Program-made: the position numbers and the translations under genes
NCBI RefSeq assembly: GCF_000003815.2
Contig: NC_049995.1
Coordinates: 5,301,771-5,361,770, forward strand
DNA: 60,000 nucleotides
From: Branchiostoma floridae
Taxonomy: Eukaryota; Chordata; Leptocardii; Amphioxiformes; Branchiostomatidae
Direction: 5' to 3'
The notes under the pieces: generated by a model
Database searches by the model: none
What the model was told of the DNA's origin: nothing
What the model saw: only the letters and a program-made list of their open reading frames with translations
Part shown: positions 43,801 to 56,069 of the stretch, in pieces
Layout: each line of letters opens with the position of its first letter
Position numbering within the stretch: the stretch's first letter is position 1

Positions 43801-44209
43801 TATGTTCTATCGATAATGTATTGACTCTGGAAATGTGTGCCCAGAGAATGACTTCTGACTCTTCCGAACACGTGCCATGTGCGTTTTCGTAGTCCAAATA
43901 CTATTTCAGTCTCTTTAGGCCTCATATCCGGGAATACCAAACCTCCGTATGCTAAATGTACTATGCAATACATTTTCGTAAGCATTCCGGAAATGTCGCT
44001 CCGCATATTAAATCAAATGCCTCTGCTAGCTCTACAAGTAAAAGGCATCCTGAAATATTCTACACGGCAAATGTCAATACAAACCCGATGGTGAATTTAT
44101 TGATGTCAAAGTAGTATTTGCCAGCAATCATAGTCGACGATACTGCGTTTTATACTCAGCTCAAGAAAGCCTGTTCGTTTGTGCACGGTTTCATTTCACA
44201 GTAACTGAA

Positions 44210-44395
44210 ACTTGAGTGAAAGCCATGAAAGCATTCCGAAAACGTTCCGGAAATGCCTCTCCACGGAAGAGATGCATAATGGGATAGTGGCGTTTACGGA
44301 TAAGAACTTGACCCGAATACGATCTTTGTGTGTAACATGACGTACCACCATCGGCCGTATCGTGGCGCTGCAAATGCATGGACAGCTCCATCATA
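44210..44395. repeat. Direct repeat A, copy 1
   Basis: About 165 bases (AAAGCATTCCGAAAACGTTC ... CGTACCACCATCGGCCGTAT ... GCGCTGCAAATGCATG) recur at 44810-44970 with few changes. It shares the TCCGGAAATG vocabulary of the 243-bp array. Confidence 0.8.
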
Positions 44396-44439
44396 GTCAA
44401 AGGGCTGCATAAAGTTTCCAAAGCGCGCGCACTTTTTAT

Positions 44440-44570
44440 TAGCCTGGGTACCATACGAATTACTACAAGGGCCCCTTATAATAACTGGTCCATGATTTTT
44501 CAGGGTAGGTAGCGTACGGTGCACTGGTATGAATGGAATGCCCCTGGCCCAGGCTGACTTTTTCTTGCAC
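44440..44570. repeat. TAGCCTGGGTACCATACG hairpin-type fragment
   Basis: The left half resembles the hairpin MITE at 39342-39445 and the right end has GCCCAGGCTGA in inverse sense. The arms are degenerate. Confidence 0.45.
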
Positions 44571-44809
44571 CTTGAAAGCTACGAGACGGGAAATGCCAAT
44601 ACAAAGCCGATGGTGTCTTTATTGATGTCATTGTATTTACAAGCAATATAGTCGACTCAATACAACTCAAGCTGCCAGGTGGCTTTCAACGTCGAGGGAA
44701 TGGTATTTTGCAATTGTAATTTCAAATGCAAAACATGTCAGAGCCTTGTACGTATATTTAACACATGCCTGTGCAAGGTTTCCTTTCACATTTATACTGA
44801 TGCTTGAGT

Positions 44810-44970
44810 TAAAGCATTCCGAAAACGTTCCGGAAATGCCTCTCCACGGAAGAGATGCATAATGGGATAGTGGCGTTTACGGATAAGAACTTGACCCAAA
44901 TACGATATTTGCGTGCAGCGTGTCGTACCACCATCGGCCGTATCGCGGCGCTGCAAATGCATGTACAGCG
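44810..44970. repeat. Direct repeat A, copy 2
   Basis: Second copy of the block at 44210-44395, 585 bases downstream. Confidence 0.8.
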
Positions 44971-45170
44971 CCTTCAGATGCCGGTGTTTCGTTTCCTCGT
45001 ATCTTCGCAAAACGATTGATATCCCGGATATCAACTTACTAATATAGGACCATATACTGTACACTGTGAGGACTTGTGTTTTGGACTACTTGAAAGCGTC
45101 GGCACGGAAAAGGCAAACACAAACGAAGCCCGTACGTCCGTATGCGTCCCGAACATGTTGCTCAGCATCT

Positions 45171-45270
45171 NNNNNNNNNNNNNNNNNNNNNNNNNNNNNN
45201 NNNNNNNNNNNNNNNNNNNNNNNNNNNNNNNNNNNNNNNNNNNNNNNNNNNNNNNNNNNNNNNNNNNNNN
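45171..45270. other. Assembly gap (100 N)
   Basis: Exactly 100 N. The round size suggests a gap of unknown length. Confidence 0.98.
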
Positions 45271-45673
45271 TTTTTTTAATATATATCACACTGCTTTCTG
45301 CTATCTAAACATCTGACAGGAAGCCATTGGAGACTACTGCTGATCTGCTTCTCGCATGTCTGGTTTTGTCTCCTGTGAATCTCCTGTGGGTTTGAAAATC
45401 AGGAGGGGGGAGGGGAGAGTGGAGAGGACATATTGACCCTGTTAATAGTGTTATGCATCTGGAGTTCTATCTCGCATAAACTTTCATAATCATTATTCTG
45501 TCCTGAATTATTCCTTTTTTTTATTCTTCGTTTGTATACAGTATCCACGTTGTCTTGTACTGCATAAAGAAGAAGAAAAAAAGTCACGCCCTCTGAGATC
45601 TTAGGAAGGCCCAGAGCCGGGTTACCAGTACTAGCTATAGCAGTAGCCTGAGCTGCGTTCCTAGCGACGGCCC

Positions 45674-45864
45674 TACTCTCTAAGAGTAGAGGTTAGACTC
45701 CGGCTGTTTTTTGACATTTTTTCGGTGTGTGTGTGGAGGGGGGGGGGGGGGGGGGTTTTTTTTGCGGACATCAAAATTTCCATACAAAAATAGAAAGCCC
45801 GATAAAAACGCACTAAAAAAAAAACGTCAAAAACAGCCGGAACCTAACCTCTGCTTGGAGAGTA
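45674..45864. mobile_element. Hairpin MITE, TACTCTCCAAGCAGAGGTTA family, copy 1
   Basis: The ends TACTCTCTAAGAGTAGAGGT and (inverse) CCTAACCTCTGCTTGGAGAG are followed inward by CCGGCTGTTTTT and AAAAACAGCCGG. The interior has a G homopolymer at about 45740-45755 and AGAAAGCCCGATAAAAACG. Related copies: 48145-48300, 57713-57806 and 58311-58458. Confidence 0.8.
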
Positions 45865-46213
45865 CATTTGTCGCCATAGTCAAAATGCCCCTGCCAGGCT
45901 CGATCCACAGGTTGCTGGAAAATAGTAGAAACGGGCCAAATAGACAGGCAGATCTAACATAACGGAGGAGTTAGCCAGTATAGGAGTACAGTTTGGACTC
46001 CCAAAAAGTTGTATAAGTATTTCTGTTCATGTTTATTGGTAATATACGCCTGGAATCATATAGTGTCATGGGAATAAATATAGCCATAGTTAAAGCCAAT
46101 ACAGTGCATTTTGTTCATGTCTGATTAGCTGAAGACAAGACAACGTCAATGGAAGGCAGGATATCATCATTAATTAATGCTTTGTGACAAAATAACATTT
46201 TGTGTGTCTTCAG

Positions 46214-47324
46214 GATCAACCAACATCTGGAATGTACGGAAGACTGCCGTAATGACAAGCTGCAATTTCAAGAGATAACTCGTCGCTTCCAAGAGAGTAC
46301 TTCACTTCCGACAGAGGAAACGACGCTGTCCAAACTGATCCATCATCAGTTTAGAGGAAAGTTTAAAAAGGGGAGGTTGGGAACTTTAAGGAAAAGCTTC
46401 TACCTTGGAATGAGATGGAGGATACCCTTGACCTCAAATGCATCACGCGCACCCACTCAATACGCAAGCAGCAAAGCCGGCCCATTGCAAGATATAGATA
46501 GTACAGTAGCGAGAAGCGAAAGTAATTCAACACAAAAAATGTCATCTCCGACAAAAGTAACGACCCAGTCTTCATGTTCATCTCAAGCACATCTCCCTCC
46601 TTTCATTGACCCATCGGACAGTGATGAAGATGGACATATGACTTCTAGAAGTCACAATGCGCATGAAGATGTAGCTCCATCTAACAGTTTTAGCGGTGAA
46701 AGAGTGTATATTTATGAAATTGGAATGAACCAGCAGTTACTGGATAGCTTGCGTAAGGTTATACGCCATCAAGGAGGACAGGTCGACAGTTTCCTAGACA
46801 TAAACACCACGTGCATTGCGTATAACTGGCGTGGCATTTTAGCCTCCCTAGACCCAAAGGGAGACGTTGAAAAGTTGCAGAGTTACGATAAAAAACTGGT
46901 TGACATTTCGACCTGGGATTTGCTCACTATACGAAGACAAACCTACCACAGCATGGATTCGGGTTTATGTGCAAAACAGCTTAAACCTCCATTTATAAAG
47001 TTTGCAGACGCGTCAGACAAATATAGACCTGTGTTTAAAGAATTTACTGAAAAGGAGTGGCCGACTTCACAAGACTTTTCCCATTGTGATTCCGACAGCG
47101 TTCAAGTCGAAGTGCCCTACTTACGGAGAGAGAACACTAACAGGGCTAGAAACGGATACTGTGAATGTTGTTGTGTCTACTACATGAATTTAGCATCTCA
47201 TGTTAAGTCAGAAGCACACTGCAACTTTGTTAAAGATAGAAAACACTATGCAAAACTAGACAAATTGATTTCGAAAGCAACACTGTCCTCATATATAAAA
47301 CAAACTGATTCCACTCATAGCTAA
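46214..47324 (+). CDS. DBF4-like protein (CDC7 kinase regulator family), terminal exon
   Basis: DBF4 proteins activate CDC7 kinase for replication-origin firing. The exon starts after GTGTGTCTTCAG (46213) and is open for about 370 codons to TAA at 47322. Three DBF4 hallmarks occur in order. An N-motif/BRCT-like segment (VYIYEIG...LRKVIRHQGGQVDSFLD) lies near residue 168. A motif M (PPFIKFADASDKYRPVFKEF) lies near 258. A C-terminal DBF-type zinc finger (NGYCECCCVYYMNLASHVKS, then EAHCNF; C-x2-C-x9-H-x5-H) closes the protein. The first 75 residues (RRFQEST, HHQFRGKFKKGRLG, RKSFYLGMRWR) are basic and unrecognised. All three motifs in one exon is unlike typical multi-exon DBF4 genes, so this may be a lineage-specific paralogue or retrocopy. 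Upstream exons were not found. Confidence 0.75.
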
Positions 47325-47351
47325 GTGCGTCATGTACAATTCAGGAACTAA

Positions 47352-47357
47352 AATAAA
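47352..47357 (+). promoter_or_regulatory. Polyadenylation signal of the DBF4-like gene
   Basis: AATAAA lies 28 bases after the stop codon, confirming that this is the terminal exon. Confidence 0.65.
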
Positions 47358-47369
47358 GCTAAGCCGTCT

Positions 47370-48140
47370 CATAATGATTCATGTTGACGTTCTTTTCTAC
47401 AATAATCTGTCAGTGTTGACTTTGACTTTATTCAGGTTGTAACCACTGTGGATTGTAACAAAACAACACACTGTGGGCACTAGGCAGCGAGGCTGGTATC
47501 GTGGCCACAGACATATAAATAGTATTGGGACTCGACACTACAACTAACGTTTTTTAAAGTAATTTTGGGACATGCATATCAGATGACCTAAAGTCGGCGA
47601 ACAGTGATACTGCTCTTGATGCGTCCTGCTGATCTTATCGCTCCTAATTGCCTTCATTTGTTCTTTTGCTTCCCCGGAGGTAAATTGCGACCATATGTAT
47701 TCTCTAATAAAATGTGGGAAGACAGACTTGTGTTGATTTTGCCCGTACTCAGAGTCACCATGGTGTATTAAAACACTAGAAAAGTACTGAACGCCAACCC
47801 TATTCAGACGGTCACATACGTGGGTCACCCTGAGCTGAAGACGTCAAAATCATAGATCATATAGTACCTTCTGTACTTCCCACCTGTGACATTGGGGAGG
47901 TTTTGAACTCTGTTAACCTTAAACAGAGTCTGAACTGACTACTTGACCGGCGGAGAAGGAAAATACTAACGATGTACATAGTTAGTTTATTAAAACAAAG
48001 AAAACAATAGTTAAACAGTCCTACAGCACAGTTAAAACTCACAATGTGGACAACGCGCGGCGGGTTGGCGGCTCGCGCCCATTGGCCCCCGCTATCTCAA
48101 CCTATAGCCAAAGTTCGCGTACACACTCCTAGGCCGACTT
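47370..48140. other. Intergenic stretch, no gene seen
   Basis: No recognised coding or repeat structure apart from short open frames without family resemblance. Confidence 0.35.
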
Positions 48141-48144
48141 CACT

Positions 48145-48300
48145 TACTCTCCAAGCAGAGGTTAGGCTTNNNNNNNNNNNNNNNNNNNNNNNNNNNNNNN
48201 NNNNNNNNNNNNNNNNNNNNNNNNNNNNNNNNNNNNNNNNNNNNNNNNNNNNNNNNNNNNNNNNNNNNNCAGCCGAAGCCTAACCTCTGCTTGGAGAGTA
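48145..48300. mobile_element. Hairpin MITE, TACTCTCCAAGCAGAGGTTA family, copy 2, with assembly gap inside
   Basis: The left end TACTCTCCAAGCAGAGGTTA and the inverse right end TAACCTCTGCTTGGAGAGTA are perfect complements. The 100-N gap lies between them. Confidence 0.8.
48170..48269. other. Assembly gap (100 N)
   Basis: Exactly 100 N, located inside the hairpin element at 48145-48300. Confidence 0.98.
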
Positions 48301-48769
48301 GACTTCACTCCTCTGCCAGTTTTTGATACTATCTTATGCTAGTACCGTAGGAGCTGCTTGGAGATTAAGCCTAAGCTTACGTGTTATTTGACAACAGACA
48401 AAAGCCAATTGTTTCAGCAAGAGTCTGACATTCTGAAAACAAATCAGGTATGATTATAACAAAGGAATGTTTCATTATGTGCTAACGTTAAATAAACAAT
48501 CATAACTTGTTGGGACTGAAAATAATTCATTTATTCGTTTGTTGGTAAGTTGATGTATGTACAGTCTGCAAGATACAAAGAAATACTGGATGTTATTTGC
48601 ATATCGATACTGTATGTTCTAACTGATACAAAGGCGCTAGGCGTATAAAGGAAGACACCCCATGCTACAAAACATTACTAAAGGTATATAGTAGTAAGCC
48701 CTTGATTATGTTTTTTTACAGTATTGTAGTCATCTTTCTTTTCACCTCAATTTCTGTTCTAAATAAAGA

Positions 48770-49665
48770 CTTAGTATATAACTGCATGAGAACACATTCC
48801 CACGATTCAATCAAATAATGGATACTACTACACTAGAGTTCTTAGTAAAGCTAAAGGTCATAAAAAAGAGTACAAAGTTGGCTTGAATTTTTAAAAATGT
48901 ACAAGAAAATCACACACATCTCAAGTACATTTACTGCATGTGATTTGGCTATAAAAGTAAAAATGATTGAGAACAAATTCCCTTGATCAAGTTCAATGTT
49001 AAGGCCATAGAAATGGGTACAAAGCTCACTCAAATATACATAATCAATATAAAAATGTACAAGGAAATCACACACATTTAGTATGTATACTATATGCAAT
49101 TTGGTAGGGAACATAGAGTCTGACATGATTCAGTTATGTCTATTACTAGTAATTCACTCAATCAAACTCAAAGTAAAGGCCATAAACAGATTGAATGCAA
49201 AGTTGGCATGACTATACATAAAACCAATTAAACAATGTAGAAGGAAATCACACACATCTCATTGAAGTACACTTTAATATTACAATTCGGTTGAAAGCAT
49301 AAAAATGGTTGGAATGCAAGCTATGACAACACATTCACTCAATCAAGATCAAAGTAGAGGCCATTATACCCGTCACATTTGGCAAAAATTAATCGGACAG
49401 CGATTCTGCGGCCATCGCCCGAGCCTTATGATAATAACTTTATTACACAACAATTGTACAAAGTACAAAGTATGGCTTATATGTCACAGGGGCGGTTTTC
49501 AGGTGAAGAATATGCGCAACCCTCTGACGATCTTAAATATGACCGATCCTCCATCAATACGCCCAAAGATCGTGGAAAATGTGACGGGTATCAACAGATT
49601 GTATACAGAGCTGGCATGAATATATATATATACACTGTACAATGAAATTACACACATCTTACTGA
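48770..49665. repeat. Subterminal tandem repeats beside the EnSpm-like transposase
   Basis: About five degenerate units with AATGTACAAGGAAATCACAC and ACATCTCA (near 48897, 49056, 49237 and 49640), then CAATTYGGTTG and CACTCAATCAARNTCAA, at a 160-180 base period. Repeated subterminal motifs next to the transposase are typical of EnSpm/CACTA ends. Confidence 0.65.
49367..49590. mobile_element. MITE with TACCCGTCACATTT ends
   Basis: TACCCGTCACATTT at 49367 is mirrored by AAATGTGACGGGTA ending at 49590. TA at both edges fits a TA target duplication. The element interrupts one unit of the subterminal repeats, so it is younger than they are. Confidence 0.8.
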
Positions 49666-52600
49666 TGTTAATGGAATAACCACATTGACAGTTTCTGCCC
49701 TTGTGGCAGAAAATGGTACCTCATATTCACAGAATGCACACTGATTTGAGATTCTTTTTATAGGGATGAATGATGCATGTGACCAGGGCTCATAGCTTGT
49801 ATCCCAAACTGTGCAAGGACTAGTTATGCCATAGAAATATCTGTCCCCATGTTCCAGAAACCATCGAACTTCTGCCACCGTGTGCACAACTTTCCTAATT
49901 GTATTTTCTGTTTTCAAAAATACAAAAACTTTCCAAATATTTGAGATGGCACCAGGCCTGAAAGAAGCACTGGGGTCAATAATTGGCTCACCAGTAATTT
50001 CCTTATGACTGAACCATTTGGCATACACACATGAAGAGGACCCTTTACGATAATCAGATGTGGAGAGTAAATAACCCGCCAAGTCGTATCTATCACAATA
50101 GTGATAATGAAAAGACACCCTGTTAATGATTTCTTTTGGATAGAGTATTTGAAACATGGCTAAAAGTGATTTGTTTTCCTCTAAGGACATACTACTGGTC
50201 TTAACAGGTGGCAACATGGCTTCATACTCATCATTTAGTTCAAAATTTTTATACAGATCTAGATTGTTGTCATGTGATAATTTGGTTAACAGGTCCAGCT
50301 TGGTTGCACTTTTGATTGTCTTGCTTAAAACGGGCTGGTTGAAAATACTATGAATATCAATAAGATCAGTTTCTTGAAGTTGGTCTGCTTTCTGTTTGTA
50401 TGCATGTGCAACTTTCCAATCTAGCAGCCACTTTCGCATCATATTGATTTCAGTGTCATGATTGTTAGCATGATAGTCTCCCAAAGAACCATTTGCCCGT
50501 TCAAATGAAAAACACCAGAAAGAATGAACTGGACCAAAATCACGAATACAGGTAGCCAAATGCAGGTGCAGGTGCATATTCATTGTGCACCATTCTTTTC
50601 CATACTTTCTTTCAAATGTGTTACAGAAAATTTTAAGGTATCGATTAGCATCTTCAAGTTGTTCCTCTGTAATAACCCGTGCACAAAGCAGCCTTGTAGC
50701 GGAAACAAATACTCGCCAGATATTGTAGTCTTCCTGAGGTATGAGTCCTTTCAGGGCAAATAGAGAATGGACACAGACCCACGACTTCCACTGGGCTGCA
50801 GTGAACCCTTCAAAAGAAGATGCTATCTTTGTCGGTACACCAGATTCAAGGTTGCTGGGAACTATCACTGAATCAACACGGGACTGTAGAGTGCAGAAGT
50901 CCTCCTTTGACAGAACCTCAGTATCCTTCCACACTTGCATCACCCTTTTTGCTGTGCCCTCCAGTAAGTTATGCATAGCATCAACAATGTGTAAGCGAAC
51001 GACATTAAAATAGCCCAAGTCTTGGATACAACTATATCGAGCACCGTATATTTTCTCAATATTTTCCCGTTGTGCCCTGGTATTTGCCCTCTGTGCATCT
51101 GCTGCATATTTACAGTGTTGTTCATGACTCCTTTGGGGCCATTCCTCTTGAAAACCAGAATAATCAACTCGATTACTTTGGTTTCTAGGGAAGCTCTTCA
51201 GGCATTTACTGCAGCCTTTATTGGCCATGTGCCCATAAAAGCCCCCAGTTTTCCTTGCAGCTGGAATATCGCTTGCCAGGCATAACAGGGCAGCACGGTA
51301 ATAATTCTTGCCAACTGTGGAACTATCTTTCAGTGGAACACCTTCCCAAAGACTCTGCAACTCTGCCACAAAAGGCTTGAGAAAGCCATTGATATGTCTC
51401 TTTGGTTCACGTGGACCTGGAATAATACCAAGAACAATTATATTTTCCTCCTTAAATCTTTCTTCCCTTGGGAGATTCATTATAGCAAGGTACATAACAC
51501 CAGTTGAGTCATTTATATTCTTATATGGCTGGAACCAATCCACATTGAGCATAAAAGCTAAGTTTCCTTCTTCAGCCAGAAAAGGCTCTCCATTTACCAC
51601 TTGAAAATCTTGCCATACCTGACCATCATATACATCAGTATAACTACCCCCTGGTCTGTCCCTCTGTCTCCATCGCTCACAAGATTCTATGAAACCTGGT
51701 CTTTGCAACAAATCCTCCAGTGACTGGGTTATGCTACGGTAGCAAAATGTTCGTTTTGGATAGAGGAACTCTCGCCCTTTCTTGCCAAGAACAGTTTTCA
51801 TCAGAGTAGCTCCACATGCCTTACGAAATTTAGCATATTTATGATTAGGATATTCTACAAAAGAGCATTTAGCTGATTTTTTCCGCTCACTTCGACCATC
51901 TCGAACAGTGACTATTGCTTCCTCTTCAGAGTACACAGAATCACAGACTGGACATACAACATATCGAACAAAATTGTCACGGTCAAATCCCAGTCTCTTG
52001 CGAATCATGTACAGAGTGTTTGGTAAAGACAATGCAATGGTCTTTAGACTTTCAATGCACAAAGCAGTACTTATGGCAAACACAAAGGTCCTGATTATTT
52101 TCAAAAGTGCTTCAAATGCGCGATCAGAAACTGTGAAGTATGACTTCCATTTGGAAAAGATCAACAAGAATAAGGAAATGAGAGGCATAGGTACGACTGA
52201 ATCTCTTTTGCCTGCATTGTCTTCTTCTTCCTGCAATGGTTCTCTGGTGACATCATGGGCAGCGGTGTCATTGTTCCATACTTCCATATCTTCTTGGCTT
52301 TCCTACAAGTATAAAGTATATATTCTTTATGTTAGAATCCATTTTCTGACAATGGGAAAAGTAAGATACACTAACAATCTCAGAGCTAGCCTGTTACAGT
52401 GTGGCACATTTCTATATATATAGTTGACACTTACTCACTGTGTCGCACTGATATTCTAGCCTGTTACTCACAGGGTCGGCATGGGAACCAATGTAAGAAA
52501 GAAACAGCATCCTGACTCCCGGGATAGGACCTGTACCGAATATGGGCTGCCAGATCACAAACTCAGATGCCAAACCGCCACGATAAAAGGCTTAAAGCCA

Positions 52601-55600
52601 TTGGGCATGGTCGTTTGGTGGTGCTTGAACCCCACTGTTACAGCTGTTATACCAAGACCATGTAACTTTCCATGGCGATTGTGACAATTTCCAGGGGTTA
52701 CATTTGTATAATGAATATACTTATTGGTGTAAGCAACATGTATACCATTTTTGTGTATTTGTCTCTGCAGCTTATAGACTACATTATTAGTAACGCTGCC
52801 TGTGAGTCTGTTGGTGTGTGATGCATTTGTCACATTTCCAAATAAATAAATAAATGTATAGGTCTATGTGATGATCACGCCAAGAAACGGGTTACTTTTT
52901 TGTAACTTCTTTCTCAGACTGTACTGTAAAAAAGATCAAAGATACAGGAACTTAAAGAAACTACATAAAGCCTGACCAATTCTATTTACTTCTGATTGTA
53001 CAAATATATTTCCAGCCAGTCTCTAGACCCCTATGTTTTAAAATAATACAAAACAATATATAGGAAAAACCAATAACATTAAGCAAGCCAGACCATAACC
53101 TCTGCTTGAAAAGTAGATAATTGGAGCCACCTTGTATATAAATTTATATATTGGCAAGAGACTGCTATCTTACCTAAAAAAACAACAACGTAACCTCTGC
53201 TTGGAGGCCCTGCCAGTAAAAGGTTCAATATATAGCACTTATACCATGTGGGCGTTGACCTTTATTTTATATCAACATATAGCCAGATGGAGTTGGCCAA
53301 TAAGAGGCCCCCATTTCCTATTAGCCTGGTATCCAGCCGTGATATAGTTACCAAGTCTCTTTTCTCACAATTGTGGAGCGGAGAGAAAAAGACTCAGTAA
53401 CTATATCACGGCTGAATACCAAGCTATTTCCTATGGGTTATCAGGCCTTAAAGGGACGTAATGTAGAAATATGGCGCCAAAATGTCAAATGTTCTGAACT
53501 TGAAAATCTCCATTCAGATTGACATTTGCAACTTATTTCTAACTTATCTGCGACATTTTATCACATCTCTAGTGCTAATTAACAACGTCAAAGTAAGCCA
53601 CGACCAAATTCACTTACTTCCGGGTAGCTTACCGGAAGTAAGCCGACCGTAGATTTCCGAATTGACCGTTGCGGTCGCAGATCTTCGGAGCTTAGCGGGG
53701 ACTTTCAACAAACTTCAGTAACGACTCGAGCGGACCACCGAACGCGTTCTAAAGCGCACTTTGGTGTCAATTGGATAGGCTAAACCACCTCGTTCGCTAT
53801 GCTAGGTTTATTCGGTGGTTATCACACCTGACCAGGGATTATCTCATCATATACACCTCGGGGTGGGGCATTAACCCTTTCATACTGGATCATTACGATG
53901 CCCAAAATCAAAGTCCATCATTGGGAGCGCTCTTTCTCTCTCTCTCTCCTTGTTTCTCTTTCTGTCTGTCTCTCTCTCAAATTGCCCCCACTTTCTACCC
54001 CCTCTCTATCTCTCCTACCTTAGTGTAGAAATAACTATTTCGAGTGGACAAGAAGATCTAGAAGTATCTATGGTAAAATGATGAGCAAAAATCTGATAGT
54101 AATACATCAAATATCATATTACAACTTTCAGAAATCATACTAGTTCCAGCACAGCAAAACCGTGATTTCTCTGCACTGTAGGGCAAACAATTACCTCTGT
54201 CTCCTCTGTGTCAGAATTCCCAGGGGGCATGTCCCACTCATCTCCATCCTGATCCGAATGTTCATCTGCTATTTCCATGTTCTGATTTGTGTCTTCTTCA
54301 GCTGCCTGGCCAAGTCTGGGTGACTGCACCTATATCAGTAAAAATGTAATGCTATAAAAGGCTGCGTGTTTGCAAAATGATAAGCAGCTAAGGGGGGAAA
54401 GGAATCACTTTGAAAAGAAATAACGTGTTTTACTTTTACATGTAATTCATTTCTTATATTTCCAAAACTATTTGAAATTAAGATATAAGACTCCTAATGC
54501 TCTAGTCTACACTTGGATGATGTTAAAAAGTCATGTTAAAGGAATTCATAATCAGGTCACCTTTGTTAGTAAAGCATGAAGGTCATTTTTCTCTCTTTGT
54601 AACTGCACTTGGGCTGATTGATCTGCACACTCATCCAGTTCCGTCTCAATCTGCCTCATCTATGGACGACAAATGTCAAAAACATAAACATATGCATAGC
54701 CTGCAGAAAACTAAAAATATTATGACATGATTTGTGCTATCAAATCTATGATATCTTCCTAGTGCAATTATTTTTGTTTCAAAGGGGTATCAGGTACTTG
54801 ATAATAATTGTAAATAGGTTTCCATGAAATTAGCACTGTTACCCTAATCTATTTGGGTGGTGACTTGATAGAGCACTTAACAAATTTCCAAGATAAAAAT
54901 CAAATCTGTTTTTACCACTAGTTTGACTCTTTGAGTGTTTTCATGAATTTTCAGTCATACTGTCATATTTTGCATGGCATTCCAATTATGAAGTCAAGGG
55001 TCACACCAACCCAATTAAGGTTGCAACGGAATGGGGGACTATCATAAAGTAACATATCAAACAAGACTAGTTGCAGCTAAGTAAACGTATGCTAGCAAGA
55101 CATGTACAATCTGTATAAAAGGGCACTGTAACCAATTCGATTTGTTAATAAAGGATATACCATGTATTGATTGATTAAGTTCTTTGACTTTGAATAAAAT
55201 TGACAAGAAAAAACATAATCAAAACAAATCAAAGAACAAGGTTTATGCCATTGTCTATTCATTAACGGTTTGAGGGAGTAAATACAGTGTAATATTCATG
55301 AATCCGCACAGCCGTCTGCTCGTTTGATGTATTTTTTTAGAAGAACTTAGAAGATTGCAAGCAAATAAATTTCTATCAAGATACACATTTCACAGGTGTT
55401 TTGTACACTTACCCTGTCATCTGCCTGCTCAAGGAACATATGGTCCAGTTTCTTGGCGAGGAGAAGTACATAGTGCACCACCTCCTTTCGCTTATGTCTC
55501 TCTTCTGTTTGTTCTTCATCTAGCTGTAGTAGGCAGTTCATCAGCTTTCCATCGGCAGTTCTGTATGCCTTCACCAGGTCACTTTGTGCAGCAGTGGCAT

Positions 55601-56057
55601 AGGTGGTTAGGATGGATCTGCTTTCCTCTGCAATAGAGTGAAGGCTTCCACTTGTAACTGGCATCGGGACTTCCTGAATTCAAAAGAATACAAAGTTTGA
55701 GAAGGACCAATACAAATAGCCATTCTAAACCATTTCAAATGGACATGAACTTATGATTCAATTCATCTCCATGAAATAAACAGAACAAGGCAAAATTCAT
55801 TACAGGGGTATGTAACCTGCACCAGAGTTGCATTTGAACATGAAAACAATGTGAGAATAAAACTGCCGGGAGAAAAAAAATTTTCACCTGGCCTTAAGAG
55901 CTAACCATCAAGTATGGTAACATCCTTTACAAAAAACCTCTATGATACAAGTCTCACTTACATAGTCAACATTGGAAGGCTGTTCAGTGTTGCTTGGACC
56001 TGCAGCACTGTCATCAGCATCAAACTGGAAATCATCTTCATGGTCAAGTGGTTTAGC
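49648..56057 (-). CDS. EnSpm/CACTA-type transposase gene (Transposase_21-like), five exons
   Basis: Exons on the minus strand: 56057-55962, 55673-55413, 54659-54561, 54329-54195, 52302-49648. All are GT-AG, phase 0 and a multiple of three, giving at least 1081 aa. The last exon holds the catalytic part: VVCPVCDSVYSEEEA zinc-binding start, TDVYDGQVWQDF, FMLNVDWFQPYKNINDSTGV, IIVLGIIPGPREPKRHINGF, GHMANKGCSKCLKSFPR and LHIVDAMHNLLEGT. This is the tnp2/Transposase_21 pattern (DWFQP...PGPxEPK), which carries its DDE-type residues in a zinc-knuckle context. Upstream exons are acidic or coiled-coil: DHEDDFQFDADDSAAGPSN, EEQTEERHKRKEVVHYVLLL, RQIETELDECADQSAQVQLQ. The frame is intact, so the gene may be active or domesticated. 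The initiator exon was not identified. Confidence 0.82.
53322..53426. mobile_element. Hairpin MITE, TAGCCTGGTATCCAGCCGTG ends
   Basis: The left arm TAGCCTGGTATCCAGCCGTG, ATATAGTTAC is the inverse of the right arm GTAACTATATCACGGCTGAATACCAAGCTA (two mismatches). The loop holds CTCTTTTCTC / GAGAGAAAAAG, itself complementary. Confidence 0.75.
53936..54012. repeat. CT-rich simple repeat
   Basis: Repeated TCTCTC with occasional TGTCTG and CCC interruptions. Confidence 0.85.
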
Positions 56058-56069
56058 CTATGAAGAATG

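Larger units (their letters stand above)
52310..54190. other. Transposase intron 4 with several repeats
   Basis: No exon of the transposase is seen here. The stretch contains the hairpin at 53322-53426, AACCTCTGCTTG half-sites at 53098 and 53192, a CT-rich run at 53936-54012, and AAATAAATAAATAAAT near 52840. CTTCCGGGTAGCTTACCGGAAG at 53618 is a short perfect palindrome. A GTGCTTGAACCCCAC motif (52620) also occurs at 1876. Confidence 0.4.

Noticed and set aside
45711-45962. 83-codon frame as an upstream exon of the DBF4-like gene
   Set aside because: It begins inside the hairpin MITE and its poly-G run, and has no donor that joins in phase to 46214.
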